From Diadophis punctatus similis (Eukaryota; Chordata; Lepidosauria; Squamata; Dipsadidae): a stretch of 64,000 nucleotides of DNA. The notes below the pieces were generated by a model, which was given only the letters and a program-made list of their open reading frames with translations, had not been told where the DNA came from and ran no database searches. Location: assembly GCA_023053685.1 (NCBI GenBank), contig JALIGW010000015.1, positions 308,001-372,000 on the forward strand, in the 5' to 3' direction. Of this stretch, positions 1 through 10,559 are shown piece after piece (position 1 is the stretch's first letter; every line of letters begins with the position of its first letter). The position numbers and the translations under genes are program-made.

Positions 1-318
1 TATTCAACATCCCTCTTGAGGAGTTGCATAAGAGCTACTAGCCTCCTTCAACTGGTATTTGGGAATGGGGAGACCAGGTCTCATGAAACCAGCCAGACAA
101 CTTGACTTGGCGTGTTCCTCTTCATTTTGTAGACACAAAACAACAAAAGCAACTCCGAAAACCCTTACATCACCTTGCTTCAAAAACAGGAAAGAATAAC
201 ACAGTACAAAGAGCAAACAAAAAGAACATCATCTTTGACCAGTGTCTTTGGAAGTAATAATGATGTCTTTTCTTCCTTAGACTATAACGTATAAAATAGA
301 TGGAGTGTCCATTTGGGA
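1..318. other. Unannotated single-copy-like sequence
   Basis: No repeat signature, splice-flanked frame or RNA gene is visible. It runs into the purine-rich array that follows. Confidence 0.4.
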
Positions 319-1090
319 AAGGAGGGAGGAAGGGAGGGAGGGAAGGAAGAGAGGGAGGGAGGGAGGGAGGAAGGAAGGAAGAAAGGAAGGGGAGAGAGGA
401 AGGAAAGAAGGAAAGAAGGAAAGAAGGGAGGGGAGAGAGGGAGAGAGGAAGGAAGAAAGGAGTTTGAAAGAGGAAGGAAGGAAGGAAGGAAGGAAGGAAG
501 GAAGGAAGGAAGGAAGGAAGGAAGGAAGGAAGGAAGGAAGGCGAGAGAGAGAGAGGAAGGAAGGAAGGAAGGAGATTGAAAGAGAGGAAGGAAGGAAGGA
601 AGGAAGGAAGGAAGGAAGGAAGGAAGGAAGGAAGGAAGGAAGGAAGGAAGGAAGGGGAGAGAGGGAGGGAGGGAGGGAGGGGTGAGAGGGAGAGAGGAAG
701 GAGTTTGAAAGAGGAAGGAAGGAAGGAAGGAAGGAAGGGGAGAGAGGAAGGAAAGAAGGAAAGAAGGGAGGGGAGAGAGGGAGAGAGGAAGGAAGAAAGG
801 AGTTTGAAAGAGGAAGGAAGGAAGGAAGGAAGGAAGGAAGGAAAGAAGGAAGGAAAGAAGGAAAGAAGGAAAGAAGGAAGGAAGGGGAGAGAGAGGAAGG
901 AAGGAAGGAAGGAGATTGAAAGAGAGAAAGGAAGGAAGGAAGGAAGGAAGGGGAGAGAGGAAAGAAGGGAGGGAGGGAGGGGTGAGAGGGAGAGAGGAAG
1001 GAAGGAAGGATTGAAAGAGAGGAAGGAAGGAAGAGAGGGAGGGAGGGAGGGAGAGAGGGAGGGAGGGAGGAAGGGAAAGAGGGGAAAAAA
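319..1090. repeat. Purine-rich GGAA/GGGA array with higher-order period
   Basis: Almost pure purine on the + strand, built of GGAA, GGGA, GAAA and GAGA words. Variant islands recur at fixed distance: the word AGTTTGAAAG occurs at 461 and 801, and GAGATTGAAAG at about 572 and 912, a shift of 340 bases in both cases. Blocks of this size were therefore duplicated in tandem after the simple repeat formed. Long frames here (Lys/Glu/Arg/Gly on +, Pro/Ser/Leu/Phe on -) are repeat translations, not genes. Confidence 0.95.
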
Positions 1091-1999
1091 ATCCAGAAAA
1101 CAAGTGGTTATTTCACAATGACCTTACGTGGACTGTATATGGAATATTTTTCTTTTATTCTCAACCCTGTGCAGAACACAAAATCCATTCCCAGGCTCTC
1201 CAAAAGAAAAGAAAACCAAAAAATCTACCAAGAATGAAGTTCAGGGAAAGAGAAGCAGGGTGTTCCCAATAAAAGAGGCACCTCTATCGCACATTCAAGA
1301 TGCTGCTTTTTTTGTTTGCCCCCCCCCCTTGCAGGTCTCCAAAGTTGGGGGGGGGCTGTAGCAAATCGGGGGAGCTTGTGCCTTCCCCCAAGTCTTGTCT
1401 CAGCACCAACCGCACCAACCGCAAACACAATTAGAGCATTCAGGAGAAGCCAGTAGGAGATTCCCTTTGATGTTGGGATAAATTGAGAATCGGCATGGTT
1501 TTGTCTGAGATGACAACCGTCCCGGGTTTTCTAATGGGTATCCAATGGTAAAATATAATTTTATGATGCTCATTAATTACCAAGCTGTCATGTGCTCCTG
1601 GCAGAAGAAGTAATCCTCTTCCACAGATTAGACAGCCATCACAAAGGACTTCAAAGAACTTAAGATTCCTTCTCCCCTGAGAACTGCCTTGCATAATGGA
1701 AAGCAGGGAAATGCTTGACAAACACTTCCTGCTACCCCAGCCGCATATTTCAACAGGCAGCAGAGGGATGGAGGCCACATCCAGTTAACAAACGTGTGTT
1801 CGGGCCTACGTGCGTGGGTGTGTATGTACACAGGGGGGGAGGGGGGAAAGAGGCACAACGTTTGGGGAGAGGCATCCCAAGTTGTTCCAAAAATACATCC
1901 TGGATTTTACAAGCTGCTCTGGCAGGGCGACACGAGAGGAGGGCTTCCGTCTCCGTCTTGCAAATTTGGATGGTAGCGATGAAAAAGGGGGGGGGAATG
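1091..1999. other. Unannotated sequence with short homopolymers
   Basis: Mixed-composition sequence holding C and G homopolymers near 1320-1353 and a G-rich patch near 1833-1850. No transposon family or convincing exon was recognised. Confidence 0.35.
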
Positions 2000-2004
2000 G
2001 AGCG

Positions 2005-2270
2005 GTGATCCCACTCAGCCGCCGGTTAACTTCCACCGTTTGGATGGTGCGTCCTTGAAGTATAGGCAGCCCTCCGTCCCTTTTTGTGACCTTCTGACAA
2101 GTAAAGTCAATAGGGGGGAAGGGAGGGAGGGAGGGAGGGAGGGAGGAAGGAAGGAAGGAAGGAAGGAAGGAAGGAAGGAAGGAAGGAAGGAAGGAAGGAA
2201 GGAAGGAAGGGGAAAGCGGGGAAACTGTTGGGCTCAATTGTGGTCATAAGTCGAGGACTAACTGTAGGTT
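2005..2270 (-). mobile_element. Tigger/mariner-like MITE fragment holding a GGAA array
   Basis: The end reads as the terminal repeat of a family seen many times in this window (TAAGTCGAGGACTAACTGTA). The part near 2085-2112 matches the internal words TTCTGACAAGTAAAGTCAAT. The middle has been replaced by a GGAA array at about 2115-2210. The TA-flanked ends and palindromic layout suggest a Tc1/mariner (pogo/Tigger-like) MITE; the superfamily is my inference. Confidence 0.6.
2115..2212. repeat. (GGGA)n/(GGAA)n microsatellite
   Basis: Runs of GGGA then GGAA inside the preceding MITE fragment. Confidence 0.95.
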
Positions 2271-2275
2271 GCAAA

Positions 2276-2971
2276 TGTTGTGGCCCGCCAGCAGCCCGTG
2301 CAGCTGGTAGCGGATCCAAAGAAGAGGCTGAGGTGATGATGCGCCAGCGGCCTATGCAGCTGGCACCCAAGTCGGACAGTGAGGAGGCTGGAGAGGACTC
2401 GGTGCCAGAGGCGGAGATTCAGCTGGGGCCTTCAGAACCTCCAGAAGCTCCCATCAGTGACGAGGAAGAAGAGGAGGAGCCTATTGTCAATGCATGGGCA
2501 CACAGAGCTACCAAAAGGCAGGAATGGTTCCTCAGGAGGAGGTCTTCTCGGGAGTAGGCTTGGGGCTAATTGGCCACTCCCCTAGCCTATTTGAAGGATG
2601 ACAACGCATGCAGCAATATGCAGGAAACAACGTTCTTTCATATGCCTTCATGTCTTGAATTCAGAAATGTCTGCTCAGCTCTTGTTCTCTCTCTTGGCAT
2701 TCTTCCTGCAAATTGCTTCTGGGCATTTTGCCAACCACAGTAAGCTTGGTGTTATCTCCAAGACTGTTTGCTCAGACCTGATTTATTATTTCATGGACTC
2801 GTGCTGGCTGTTAATGAAGTTGAATTAACAGCCAGTGTTCAGCAAAGACTGCTTTAAACTGTATTTGACGACTACTAAGAAAGCTCATTAGTAGTCTTTA
2901 ATTTAGTAAACGAAGGTTTGGACAGAATTTGTGTATGCTGCATTCTTGTGGTCCATAGCTGGGGCAGAACA
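2276..2971 (+). mobile_element. Candidate solo LTR with 5-bp target duplication
   Basis: A 696-bp block begins TGTTGTGG and ends GCAGAACA, so it has the TG...CA ends and short TGTT/AACA inverted ends usual for LTRs. It is bounded by GCAAA at 2271-2275 and again at 2972-2976, a 5-bp target duplication as made by Gypsy-type or some ERV integrases. An inverted CCAAT (ATTGG, 2569) and a weak TATA-like word (about 2586-2597) sit mid-block. A Glu-rich frame at 2290-2557 includes an imperfect ~62-bp internal duplication. No internal gag/pol is attached, so it would be a solo LTR. The flanks are both MITE debris of one family, consistent with insertion into older repeats. Family not assigned. Confidence 0.55.
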
Positions 2972-3125
2972 GCAAAGGGGGATCACCTGACCTAGGGATT
3001 CTGAAACCGTCATAAATACGAACCAGTTGCCCAGCATCCGAATGTAAATCACATGATCGCGGGGATGCTGCAATGGTCGTAAGTGTGAAAACTGGACATA
3101 AGTCAGTTATTTTTCAGTGCCGTTG
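2972..3125 (+). mobile_element. Tigger/mariner-like MITE fragment
   Basis: It matches the central part of the GTAGTCCTCGACTTA family, including GATCACCTGACC, CGTCATAAATACGAACCAGTTG and GGTCGTAAGTGTGAAAA words shared with copies at 18512, 59754 and 61466. No terminal repeat is retained here. Confidence 0.6.
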
Positions 3126-3606
3126 GAATGTTTTTCTATTATGAAAACTCTTGCAAGGTTTCCTTTTGACTTTTCGCCCCCTTCTTCGGCTCTTAACTGC
3201 TGTACGTTTTGAGACATCAAGGGTGTTTGTACACCAGAAATAATCCCAATATTAACATAAGATGCAAAGTAGAGTTCCTTCATCTTTTCAAAACAAATCA
3301 GCATAATAGCTGTTAAGAAGATCTATCTTTCTAATGATTGGCTTGAGGGGCGAAACAGCTAATCTCTTCTTAGGACTATAAAGATAATATGAACACAGGG
3401 AGAAGGAAAGATGGGCAGCGCACCAAATCTCCCAGGAAATCAAAAGATGCTCGTATGAAATGATCTTCAGGCCCTCTTTTATTCTGTAAGTCACAGAGAT
3501 CACATACTACGGGTCACCTGCATCCTTCCCCAGAATTTGGAAGGATTTCAGAAACTGACAAGGCTGGAAGGAACTTAGAAATATGCTGTCTTTGACTCCT
3601 ATTAAT
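3126..3606. other. Unannotated sequence
   Basis: AT-rich mixed sequence without a recognisable repeat or exon. Confidence 0.35.
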
Positions 3607-3762
3607 TAACAGATTAACAGAGTTGGAAGGGACCTTGCAGGTCATTTAGTCCAACCCCCTGCCCAAGCAGGAGACCCAAATCTGCCTCCACCTAGGATCG
3701 AACTCACAACCTCCTGATTGTGAGGCAAGAGCTCCACCTCTAGGCCACAGCAGCTGGGTTAA
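3607..3762 (-). mobile_element. tRNA-derived SINE with CR1-type tail
   Basis: Read on the minus strand: a pol III-like head (GTGGCCTAGAGGTGGAG as A-box region, GTTGTGAGTTCGATCCTAGG as B box) joined to the last ~60 bases of a CR1 element (GGGTTGGACTAAATGACC, then CCTTCCAACTCTG). This layout lets a CR1 reverse transcriptase mobilise the SINE. TTAATTAACAG next to the tail hints at a short target duplication. A second, less complete copy lies at 52826-52932. Confidence 0.75.
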
Positions 3763-3837
3763 AAGGTTCCAATTTCTCTAGGAAGTTCCCAACAATTTAA
3801 TTCTCCTCTTCTACTCGGGTTCCACAGCAGCTGATTT

Positions 3838-4092
3838 ATTTATTTATTTATTTTATTTTATTTTATTTGTGAGATTTATATACCGCCTCACAGTGCAAGC
3901 ACTCTCTAAGCGGTTTACACCAGTAAGCAATGTATATTTCTATTGCCCCCAACAATCTGGGTCCTCATTTTACCTACCTCGGAAGGATGGAAGGCTGAGT
4001 CAACCTTGAGCAGGTGAGATCTGAACCGCTGACCTGCGGATCACAGTCGTGGCCTGCAGTACTGCCTCTAACCGCTGCGCCACCTTGTTGCC
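3838..4092 (-). mobile_element. Sauria-type SINE
   Basis: Minus-strand copy. On the + strand it opens with a TTTA-rich tail, then TTATATACCGCC, CTCTAAGCGGTTTACA, CCCCCAACAATCTGGGTCC and GGAAGGATGGAAGGCTGAG, and closes at the tRNA-like head (CTAACCGCTGCGCCACC). Sauria SINEs are reported to have a tRNA head and a BovB-related 3' tail. Nine copies occur in the window. Confidence 0.85.
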
Positions 4093-4109
4093 TCTGACAT
4101 TTGGAGATG

Positions 4110-4985
4110 GTTTTGAGACCCTTGGTGCTCTCTGAGCTTAGTTGTTTTATTGCAGATATTTCGTTAGTTAGCCAGGTAACATCATCCCTGTTAGAAGGAA
4201 GTGGGGTTTTCTCTCCATTGGTACATACAAGTTGCTTGCCCTGTTAGTGTTGGTGGAGGTCTTCTTTGTGGTTCCTTCATTAGGAGAAGTAAGAAGTCAA
4301 CAAAACCCCAATCAAGGAGCTACCAATTCAGACAAACAAGCTAACAGTGAACAACGGCCTGATCAGGGAACCACTTGTATATAAACAGAGAGCACTCCCT
4401 ACTCGCACTGTTGATGTTAGTTGGTTGGTAATGAAACATCTGCAAGAAAACCACCAAGGTCAGAGAGCACCAAGGACCCCACACAGTCGTTGTCCTCCTC
4501 GTCCTCCTCATCCTCTTCCTCCTCCTCCTCTCACACCCCATTCCCTTCTAACACTGATGATGTTACTAGTTGGGTAACAAAACACCTTCAAGAAAACCAT
4601 CAAGCTCAGAGAGCACCAAGGACCCAACAGTCTTCCTCCTCCTCCTCCTCCCTCCTCCTCCTCCTTCTCCTCCTCCTCTCAAACCCCATTCCCTTCTAAC
4701 ACTGATGATGTTACCTAGTTGGGTAACAAGACACCTTCAAAAAAAGCACCAAGCTCAGAGAGCATCAAAGACTCTAAAGTCCTCTTCATCCTTCCCTCTT
4801 CCCTCCTCCTCCTCTTCCTCCATGCCCACCCCTCTCCCTCTTCCTTCCCCTCCTCTTCATAAACCCCACTCCCTTCCAGCACTGATGATGTTACGCAGTT
4901 GGGTAATGAAAATGTCTGCAAGAAAACCACCAAGCTCAGAGAGCACCAAGGACGCCACGGTTCAAGCCAGAGCTACAAATACTAT
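4110..4985 (+). repeat. Tandem ~147-bp module with CCT tracts, locus 1
   Basis: Four forward copies of one module begin near 4418, 4565, 4712 and 4895. Each contains GGTAAYRAAACAYCTKCAAG, then CAGAGAGCACCAAGGAC, a (CCT/TCC)n tract, and CCCTTCTAACACTGATGATG. A reverse-orientation copy (GGTGCTCTCTGAGC ... CAGGTAACATCATC) lies at about 4114-4215, so the locus is partly head-to-head. The flank at 4225-4410 also recurs at 35330-35470. I could not assign the parent transposon. Confidence 0.7.
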
Positions 4986-5340
4986 CTTCTATCAGAGGTT
5001 TATTTGTGATCAACTTGACTAGGAAACACCGACTTCTTGTTTTCTACAGTTCTTGTTTAAAGCCAAACAAAAGCACAAATGTCACTAGCTCTTAGAGTAT
5101 CCAATGCCATTATTTGAATATCTACTGTGGAAGGTATGTCTTTTCTACTATATTGGGTTCCACACCATTCTCTAATGTTGGATGATCACAGATATAACAT
5201 GGTATTAAAAGGGGGAGATCGCTCCCCATAATTTTCACTCCTGGCACAATGTTCTGCAGCTCCATCACACCGCTTTCCCTGTGACTGTGGCATGCTGTGA
5301 CAGTTGCAAACACAAGGACTTGTCATAAAGCTTCATAAGT
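4986..5340. other. Unannotated sequence
   Basis: No repeat or exon signature recognised apart from the start of the next MITE. Confidence 0.35.
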
Positions 5341-5722
5341 GGTCCTCGGCTTATAACAGTTCATTTAGTGACCGTTCAAAGTTACAATGGTGACTTACGA
5401 CCGTTTTTCATACTTATGACCATTGCAGCATTTGCATAGTCAACATGATTTACATTTGGACGCTTGACAACTGACTCACATGTATGGCGGTTGGAGTGCC
5501 CCGGGGTCACGTGATCCCCTTTTGCAAACTTCCAAGGAGCAAGGTCAACGGGGAAGCCAGATTCACTTAACAACCGTATGACTCATTCAAGAACTGCAGT
5601 GGTTCAGTTGACACATGTGGCAAGGACAGTCATAAAATGGGTCAAAACTCACTTAACAAATGTCTCCCTCAGCAACATAAATGTTGGGGTCAATTGTGGT
5701 CGTAAGTTGAGGGCTCCCTGTA
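5341..5722 (-). mobile_element. Tigger/mariner-like MITE, near full length
   Basis: Begins GGTCCTCGGCTTATAACAG and ends GTAAGTTGAGGGCTCCCTGTA, an imperfect terminal inverted repeat, with TTCATTTAGTGACCGTTCAAAG next to one end and TCACTTAACAACCGTATG inside. Ending at TA fits mariner target-site use. Relatives lie at 18512, 19555, 22634 and 59754. Confidence 0.7.
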
Positions 5723-5733
5723 TTTTTAATACC

Positions 5734-5792
5734 GTCCTCACTTAAGGAATGCTCACTAAACGCGGCAGTCGGTAAGCGAGGACTCACTGGAA
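5734..5792. mobile_element. Small palindromic MITE relic
   Basis: GTCCTCACTTAAGGAATGC at one end and GTAAGCGAGGACTCACTGG at the other form a short imperfect inverted repeat related in style to the preceding MITE, but with a different end. Confidence 0.35.
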
Positions 5793-6447
5793 TGCTCTTG
5801 TATACCCAATAGGCTGCTCGTGGGATTTTTTTTCAACTTGCTACACTTAGAAAATATATATTTTTTTCCACTTAGTTTGAATGTAGCAGTTTTGACCAAA
5901 CAGGCAGGGAAGGTAAAAAGGGAAAATTCTTTTTAAACCAAATCAAAGGAGCTGTGTTTGCTACAAACGGTTTCTGCAGACATTCATCTTTCTCAAATGG
6001 AAACAAGGGGAATTCTAGACCAGTTTTTGGACATCAATTGGTTCAGTAGTCCTGGGGGTCATGCCACGCATGATAAAAAGGACGTGCCCCAAAAACCACA
6101 CATGCATTTTCATCACAGCAAATTTAGGCCTGCGAACACAGCCTTTAGATGCCTACTAAGGGTGACCACAGTGACCTGAACACGGTGGATATATATATAT
6201 ATATAATATTACCCAGTGGTCAAACTCCAGCTCTTTCGTTAGCAAGCAAGACTGAATTCTCCTGCCTCAGATTTCAAAAGAAAAGAAAATGGAAAAGGGG
6301 GGGAAAGGTAGAAATTCTAGACTTCTCTGGCAACGAGATCAGAAAAAAAAGAGGAGGAAAACTTTTACAGCGCGGTTCTTTTTTTGCCAATGCTACACTG
6401 GAGCTGCTTGGAAAAAGAGCAACCCGCACAAAGGTTTATCAAAAGTT
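5793..6447. other. Unannotated AT-rich sequence
   Basis: Contains a short (TA)n run at about 6189-6205 and T-rich patches; no transposon or exon recognised. Confidence 0.35.
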
Positions 6448-6449
6448 GG

Positions 6450-6543
<94 letters not shown>

Positions 6544-6560
6544 GAGGGAGGGAGGAAGGA

Positions 6561-6620
<60 letters not shown>

Positions 6621-6648
6621 AGGAGGGAGAGAGGGAGGGAGGAAGGAA

Positions 6649-6705
<57 letters not shown>

Positions 6706-6755
6706 GAAGAAGGAAGGAAGGAAGGAAGGAAGGAAGGAAGGAAGGAAGGAAGGAA

Positions 6756-6833
<78 letters not shown>

Positions 6834-6958
6834 AATAGAGTGAAGGAAGGAAGGAAGGAAGGAGGGAGGGAGGGAGGGAGGGAGGGAGGAAGGAAGGAGT
6901 AAGGGAGAGAGGGAGGAAGCAGGAAGGGAAGGGAAGGGAAAGGAGGGAAGAGAAAGGA
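6448..6958. repeat. (GAAA)n/(GGAA)n/(GGGA)n array
   Basis: About 500 bp of pure purine: GAAA blocks alternate with GGAA and GGGA blocks (6542-6556, 6620-6650, 6703-6760, 6844-6900). The Lys/Glu and Phe/Leu/Ser frames here are translations of the repeat. Confidence 0.97.
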
Positions 6959-7750
6959 AGGGAAGGGAAGAACATCCAACAGAGGAAGAACCAGTTAGAT
7001 AGGGCATGAACTTACAGGGATTCAAAGAAGGACATCTTTGATGTCCAGCAGTTCAAAAAGATTTGGAAACAAATACATGACTCAATATCATCATCAGCAT
7101 TCCAGCTTTCTGATCTCAAAAACAGCCACTTCTCAGGCTAAAGAGTAACCTTAGAAGAGTTTTTCTAACATCCCCCTTCATGGTCCATATATTTTTCCCA
7201 ACCCCGGGGAAGGAAATTGAACATCAACGGCAGCCTAAATGACCTTCAGCGTTTAACTCAAGGGAGCATTCTTTATATCATTGTTTAATTGTTACAACCA
7301 GACTCTGCATAGGTTCTCTTGTTTAGCCATATAAGGGAATATCTTATATATAGCTTCTTTTTTCCCCCAACAGCCACAATGATTGGAACAGATTGTGTAA
7401 AACCATCCAAGAACCTTTATATTGGGGGGGGGAGCATCTATGAAACTCCATCCACCACCAATTACACTTAGCTTCTTTCTGCTTCACTCTAGCTCCCTAT
7501 AAGCGATTTTTTGATCCCAAATTAAATCCACACCACTCTGTTGGCAGAAGTAAGGCCAGACCCAACAGAGGAGAAGCAACTGATTCATGAACCCTCCCTG
7601 AGATACCTGAATCAGCTGGATGATGATTCATATTATGAATGGCACCAGGATATCATCTTTGTTTTTCAATAGGAACCCATGTAGAAGTTCTTCTTTTCCT
7701 CCTGCCACAGAAAATCCTTGAGATTTTCACTTGGATGAATCATAACATCT
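6959..7750. other. Unannotated single-copy-like sequence
   Basis: No repeat family recognised. Composition is ordinary and every frame is short. Confidence 0.35.
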
Positions 7751-8158
7751 TCATTAGGGGACTGGAGGCTAAAACATATAAAGAATGGTTGCTGGAAGTG
7801 GGTATGTCTAGTCTGATGAAAAGAAGGACTAGGGGAGACATGATAGCAGTGTTCCAGTATCTCAGGGGTTGCCACAAAGAAGAGGGAGTCAAACTATTCT
7901 CCAAAGCACCTGAGGGTAGAACAAGAAGCAATGGGTGGAAACTAATCAAGGAGAGAAGCAACTTAGAACTAAGGAGAAATTTCCTGACAGTTAGAACAAT
8001 TAATCCGTGGAACAACTTGCCTCCAGAAGTTTTGAATGCTCCAACAATGGAGGTTTTTAAGAAGAGATTTGATGACCATTTGTTTGATATGCGATAGGGT
8101 TTCCTGCCTAAGAAGGGGGTTGGACTAGAAGACCTCCAAGGTCCCTTCCAACTCTGTC
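7751..8158 (+). mobile_element. CR1 LINE 3' end (ORF2 C-terminus)
   Basis: The frame encodes the C-terminal part of CR1 ORF2 (residues like [55 protein letters not shown]) and stops at TAG near 8095. The 3' UTR follows with GGGGGTTGGACTAGAAGACC and CCTTCCAACTCTG. The copy is 5'-truncated, as most CR1 copies are. Its 3' end runs directly into pentanucleotide repeats. Confidence 0.9.
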
Positions 8159-8308
8159 TATTCAATTCAATTCAATTCAATTCAATTCAATTCAACTCAA
8201 CTCAACTCAACTCAACTCAACTCAACTCTATCCTATTCCTATTCCTATTCCTATTCCTATTCCTATTCCTATTCCTATTCCTATTCCTATTCCTATTCCT
8301 ATTCCATT
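8159..8308 (+). repeat. ATTCA/ACTCA/CCTATT array at CR1 tail
   Basis: (ATTCA)n at 8160-8195, (ACTCA)n to about 8227, then hexamer (ATTCCT)n to about 8306. It starts exactly where the CR1 3' UTR ends, so it probably grew from the CR1 tail. Confidence 0.92.
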
Positions 8309-9336
8309 CATTAAGAGCTGTGGAAGGGTTTTTCCAATTGTGATACGCATCCCTAAGATAAAAGCATGGCTTGTTTTGTTAGGAAGGATCCATGTACAAG
8401 CAGCTCAGTTAGCCGGTTCTCAAGATATCTGCTCATCTTGTTTTCCTAGGCTTGGACTAGTTATGGGACCGTTTAAGGCAACCATCCTATTGTCTGAAAA
8501 CTGCCAGCTTGTCCAATTTTTCCCACCCAAACAAATTCAACAATATTTTTCAATGCTGTGGGAGAAACCACTAACCCAGTCCTACCAACTCAATTTGAAT
8601 GGCAGCTCCTGAGCCACACAGGATTCCCAATTGCTATTTCGCGAGGCTAATTGTCAACTTAGCCCAAATATGATAATGTCTCCTTTTCCCAACTTTCATT
8701 GATCACATTCCATTCACGAACACTTTTCTTCTCTGTTTTTCGCATTTTCATCTCTCTTCTCCTCCCCCTTGTTCTGTTGCTTCCCTCGATTCCCATTATG
8801 GCACACGATTCCGTTTCATTTTCCTCGTTATGCCTGGATGTGATTTCTCTCTGGCAGAGATTCAGAAGAGAACAAGACTGTTTCGCATTATTGTTTGAGC
8901 ATGAGGGATATTCTGTGTGCCAGGCAAAACACACATGGAGACAGAAAGGTCTATTTGGAATTTGCTGTACCCTGATTTTACATTGGTACTTGACCTTTGT
9001 GAAGACTTCTCCTGGTTTTCATTAGACATCGGTACTGGCCTGGAAAGTAAAAAAAACTCAGAGCACATAGATGGGGAAGATGGAGGAGATGTCCAAAAGA
9101 AGCTCCTGATAAATAAAACAAAGATACCTACAGCACAGGGAATCCCAACCCATCTGATGCAGGGTAAAAAGAACCAAGTTTGAATGCCTCTTCTGCTCCA
9201 AGTTCAGATGGACCTTGAAGGCAACTTTGCTAAATCTCCCCCAAATCCTGGAGGAAATACTCCTCATGTGGCTTTTTGGGTGCATCTTACTAATTCCATC
9301 AGGATGTCCCAAAGGAATAACCATTTGTCTGAAGTA
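8309..9336. other. Unannotated single-copy-like sequence
   Basis: About 1 kb without a recognised repeat. Frames up to 108 codons (8699-9025 +, 8659-8934 -) have no familiar motif and no flanking splice pattern I would trust. Confidence 0.35.
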
Positions 9337-9418
9337 GTGTAGGGTTTCCTGCCTAGGCAGTGGGTTGGACTAGAAGACCTCCAAGGTCCCTTCCAACTCT
9401 GTTGTTATTATTATTAAG
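9337..9418 (+). mobile_element. CR1 LINE 3' UTR tip
   Basis: Only the last ~75 bases of CR1 (TAGGGTTTCCTGCC, GGGTTGGACTAGAAGACC, CCTTCCAACTCTG) remain, followed by a short (TTA)n tail. Extreme 5' truncation. Confidence 0.85.
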
Positions 9419-9594
9419 GTGCTTTTGCAAGAGGCAACTGGACTTTCCTGTTTTTTTTCTTTGAAGTCGTTTTGCTTCTTATCCAAAAAGCCTCTTCAGC
9501 TCTGATTGGATGGTGGGGAATAGAAGGATTTATATTCCTTGTAGACAGCTGCATCCTTTTAGAAAGTCTGTTGTACCTCAATGCCCCTCTAAAA

Positions 9595-10089
9595 CAGCGG
9601 TTCTCAACCTACCTAATGCCACGACCCTTTAATACAGTTTCCTCATGTTGTGGTGACCCCCAACCATAAAATAATAAAATTATTAGGAAACTCAGGGGTG
9701 GGTTCTAACTTACCTCGCTGCCGGTTCGCTTCCTCCTGCGCTGCGTGGCCTCGCCTCATGGGCGTGCATGCGCTTTGCGCGCGCACGCATGCGCAGTGCC
9801 AAAATTCTTTTTTAAAAATTGCAAAAAAAAAAGCTGAAAACAAGATGGCGATGCATGTGCAGTGCCGGAAATTCAGCTTCTGCGCATGCTCAGAAGTTCC
9901 CATGGTACAGATTTTTTTTTTGCAGTAGTCTATTTGCATGTGGGTGGACCCGCCTGGAGACGGATAGAGGAGCGGTGTCTCGGTTCCTAAGACTATCGGA
10001 AATATGTGTTTTCTGATGGTCTTAGGCAACCCTGTGAAAGGGTCATTTGACCCCCAAAGGGGTCGCGACCCACAGGTTGAGAACCGCTG
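9595..10089 (+). mobile_element. SPIN-type hAT transposon (non-autonomous)
   Basis: Ends CAGCGGTTCTCAACC and GGTTGAGAACCGCTG form the SPIN terminal inverted repeat, and subterminal words (CCTTTAATACAGTTTCC, TGTGGTGACCCCCAACC, GTTTTCTGATGGTCTTAGGC, GGGTCGCGACCCACAGG) match the family. The 8-bp target duplication CTCTAAAA is perfect at 9587-9594 and 10090-10097, diagnostic of hAT. SPIN is known for horizontal transfer among tetrapods. The centre has been replaced by a nested GC-rich element. Confidence 0.95.
9693..9925 (-). mobile_element. GC-rich hAT-like MITE nested in SPIN
   Basis: Starts CAGGGGTGGGTTCTAAC TTACC (minus-strand 3' end), then GCCGGTTCGCTTCCTCC, a CpG-rich core with ACGCATGCGCAG, and a YY1-like CAAGATGGCG at 9841. 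It is the reverse of the copy ending at 12596. The right boundary is unclear because the opposite terminal repeat is not visible before SPIN resumes near 10000. Confidence 0.7.
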
Positions 10090-10559
10090 CTCTAAAAGGA
10101 TAAAAATGACCAGCTGTCTACAAGGAACATAAATCCTTCCATTCCCCACCATCCAGTAAGAGCTGAAGAAGCTTCTTGGATGAGAAGTGAAACGCCTTCG
10201 AAGAAAAACAAGAAAGTCCAGTTGCCTCCTGAAAAAACACCTTTGGAACAACCATGACCTGGATTGGTTGAGAATCTCCACAGACAATTCCATCAGGACC
10301 TGCCAGGTCAAGACTCATGAATCTGCAATGGTCTACAAACTTGCTGCAGTAAGTGAAATTTAAATGAATGTACAGGTTGACTACCAGCTGGCCTCATATT
10401 GGATTCCCATAGGCTGATACCGTGTGAGAGTTCTTCAGGAGATTTTGCCCACTGGAAGACCAACAGGGTTGAACCTGATACTCTCATCTCATTTCAGATG
10501 TCCAGAATAGGCCATATTCTCATCTACAGCTTCCTAGGCAGGAAAAGATTAGAATATTT

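Larger units (their letters stand above)
9419..10255. mobile_element. Foldback repeat with ~150-bp arms, host of SPIN
   Basis: The sequence at about 9419-9570 (GGTGCTTTTGCAAGAGGCAA ... GTAGACAGCTG) recurs in reverse complement at about 10105-10255. The arms differ at a modest number of positions. Before SPIN inserted, the arms were separated by only a few tens of bases. A single end of the same repeat occurs at about 19395-19490 (AAGTCCAGATGCC ... CACCTTTGGGACCACCATGACC). Superfamily not assigned. Confidence 0.7.

Noticed and set aside
282..1121. Long open frames on both strands (up to 273 codons)
   Set aside because: They are translations of GGAA/GGGA repeats with no stops because of composition. 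The same applies to frames at 6149-7025, 26644-27040, 27611-28697, 41234-42034, 54933-55469 and 60594-61121.
8699..9025. 108-codon frame as a host gene
   Set aside because: No recognised domain, no splice pattern, and an overlapping frame of similar length on the other strand.
9693..10000. Target duplication of the GC-rich element inside SPIN
   Set aside because: The left flank (AGGAAACT) has no convincing partner at the right side, where the end of the element is not visible.
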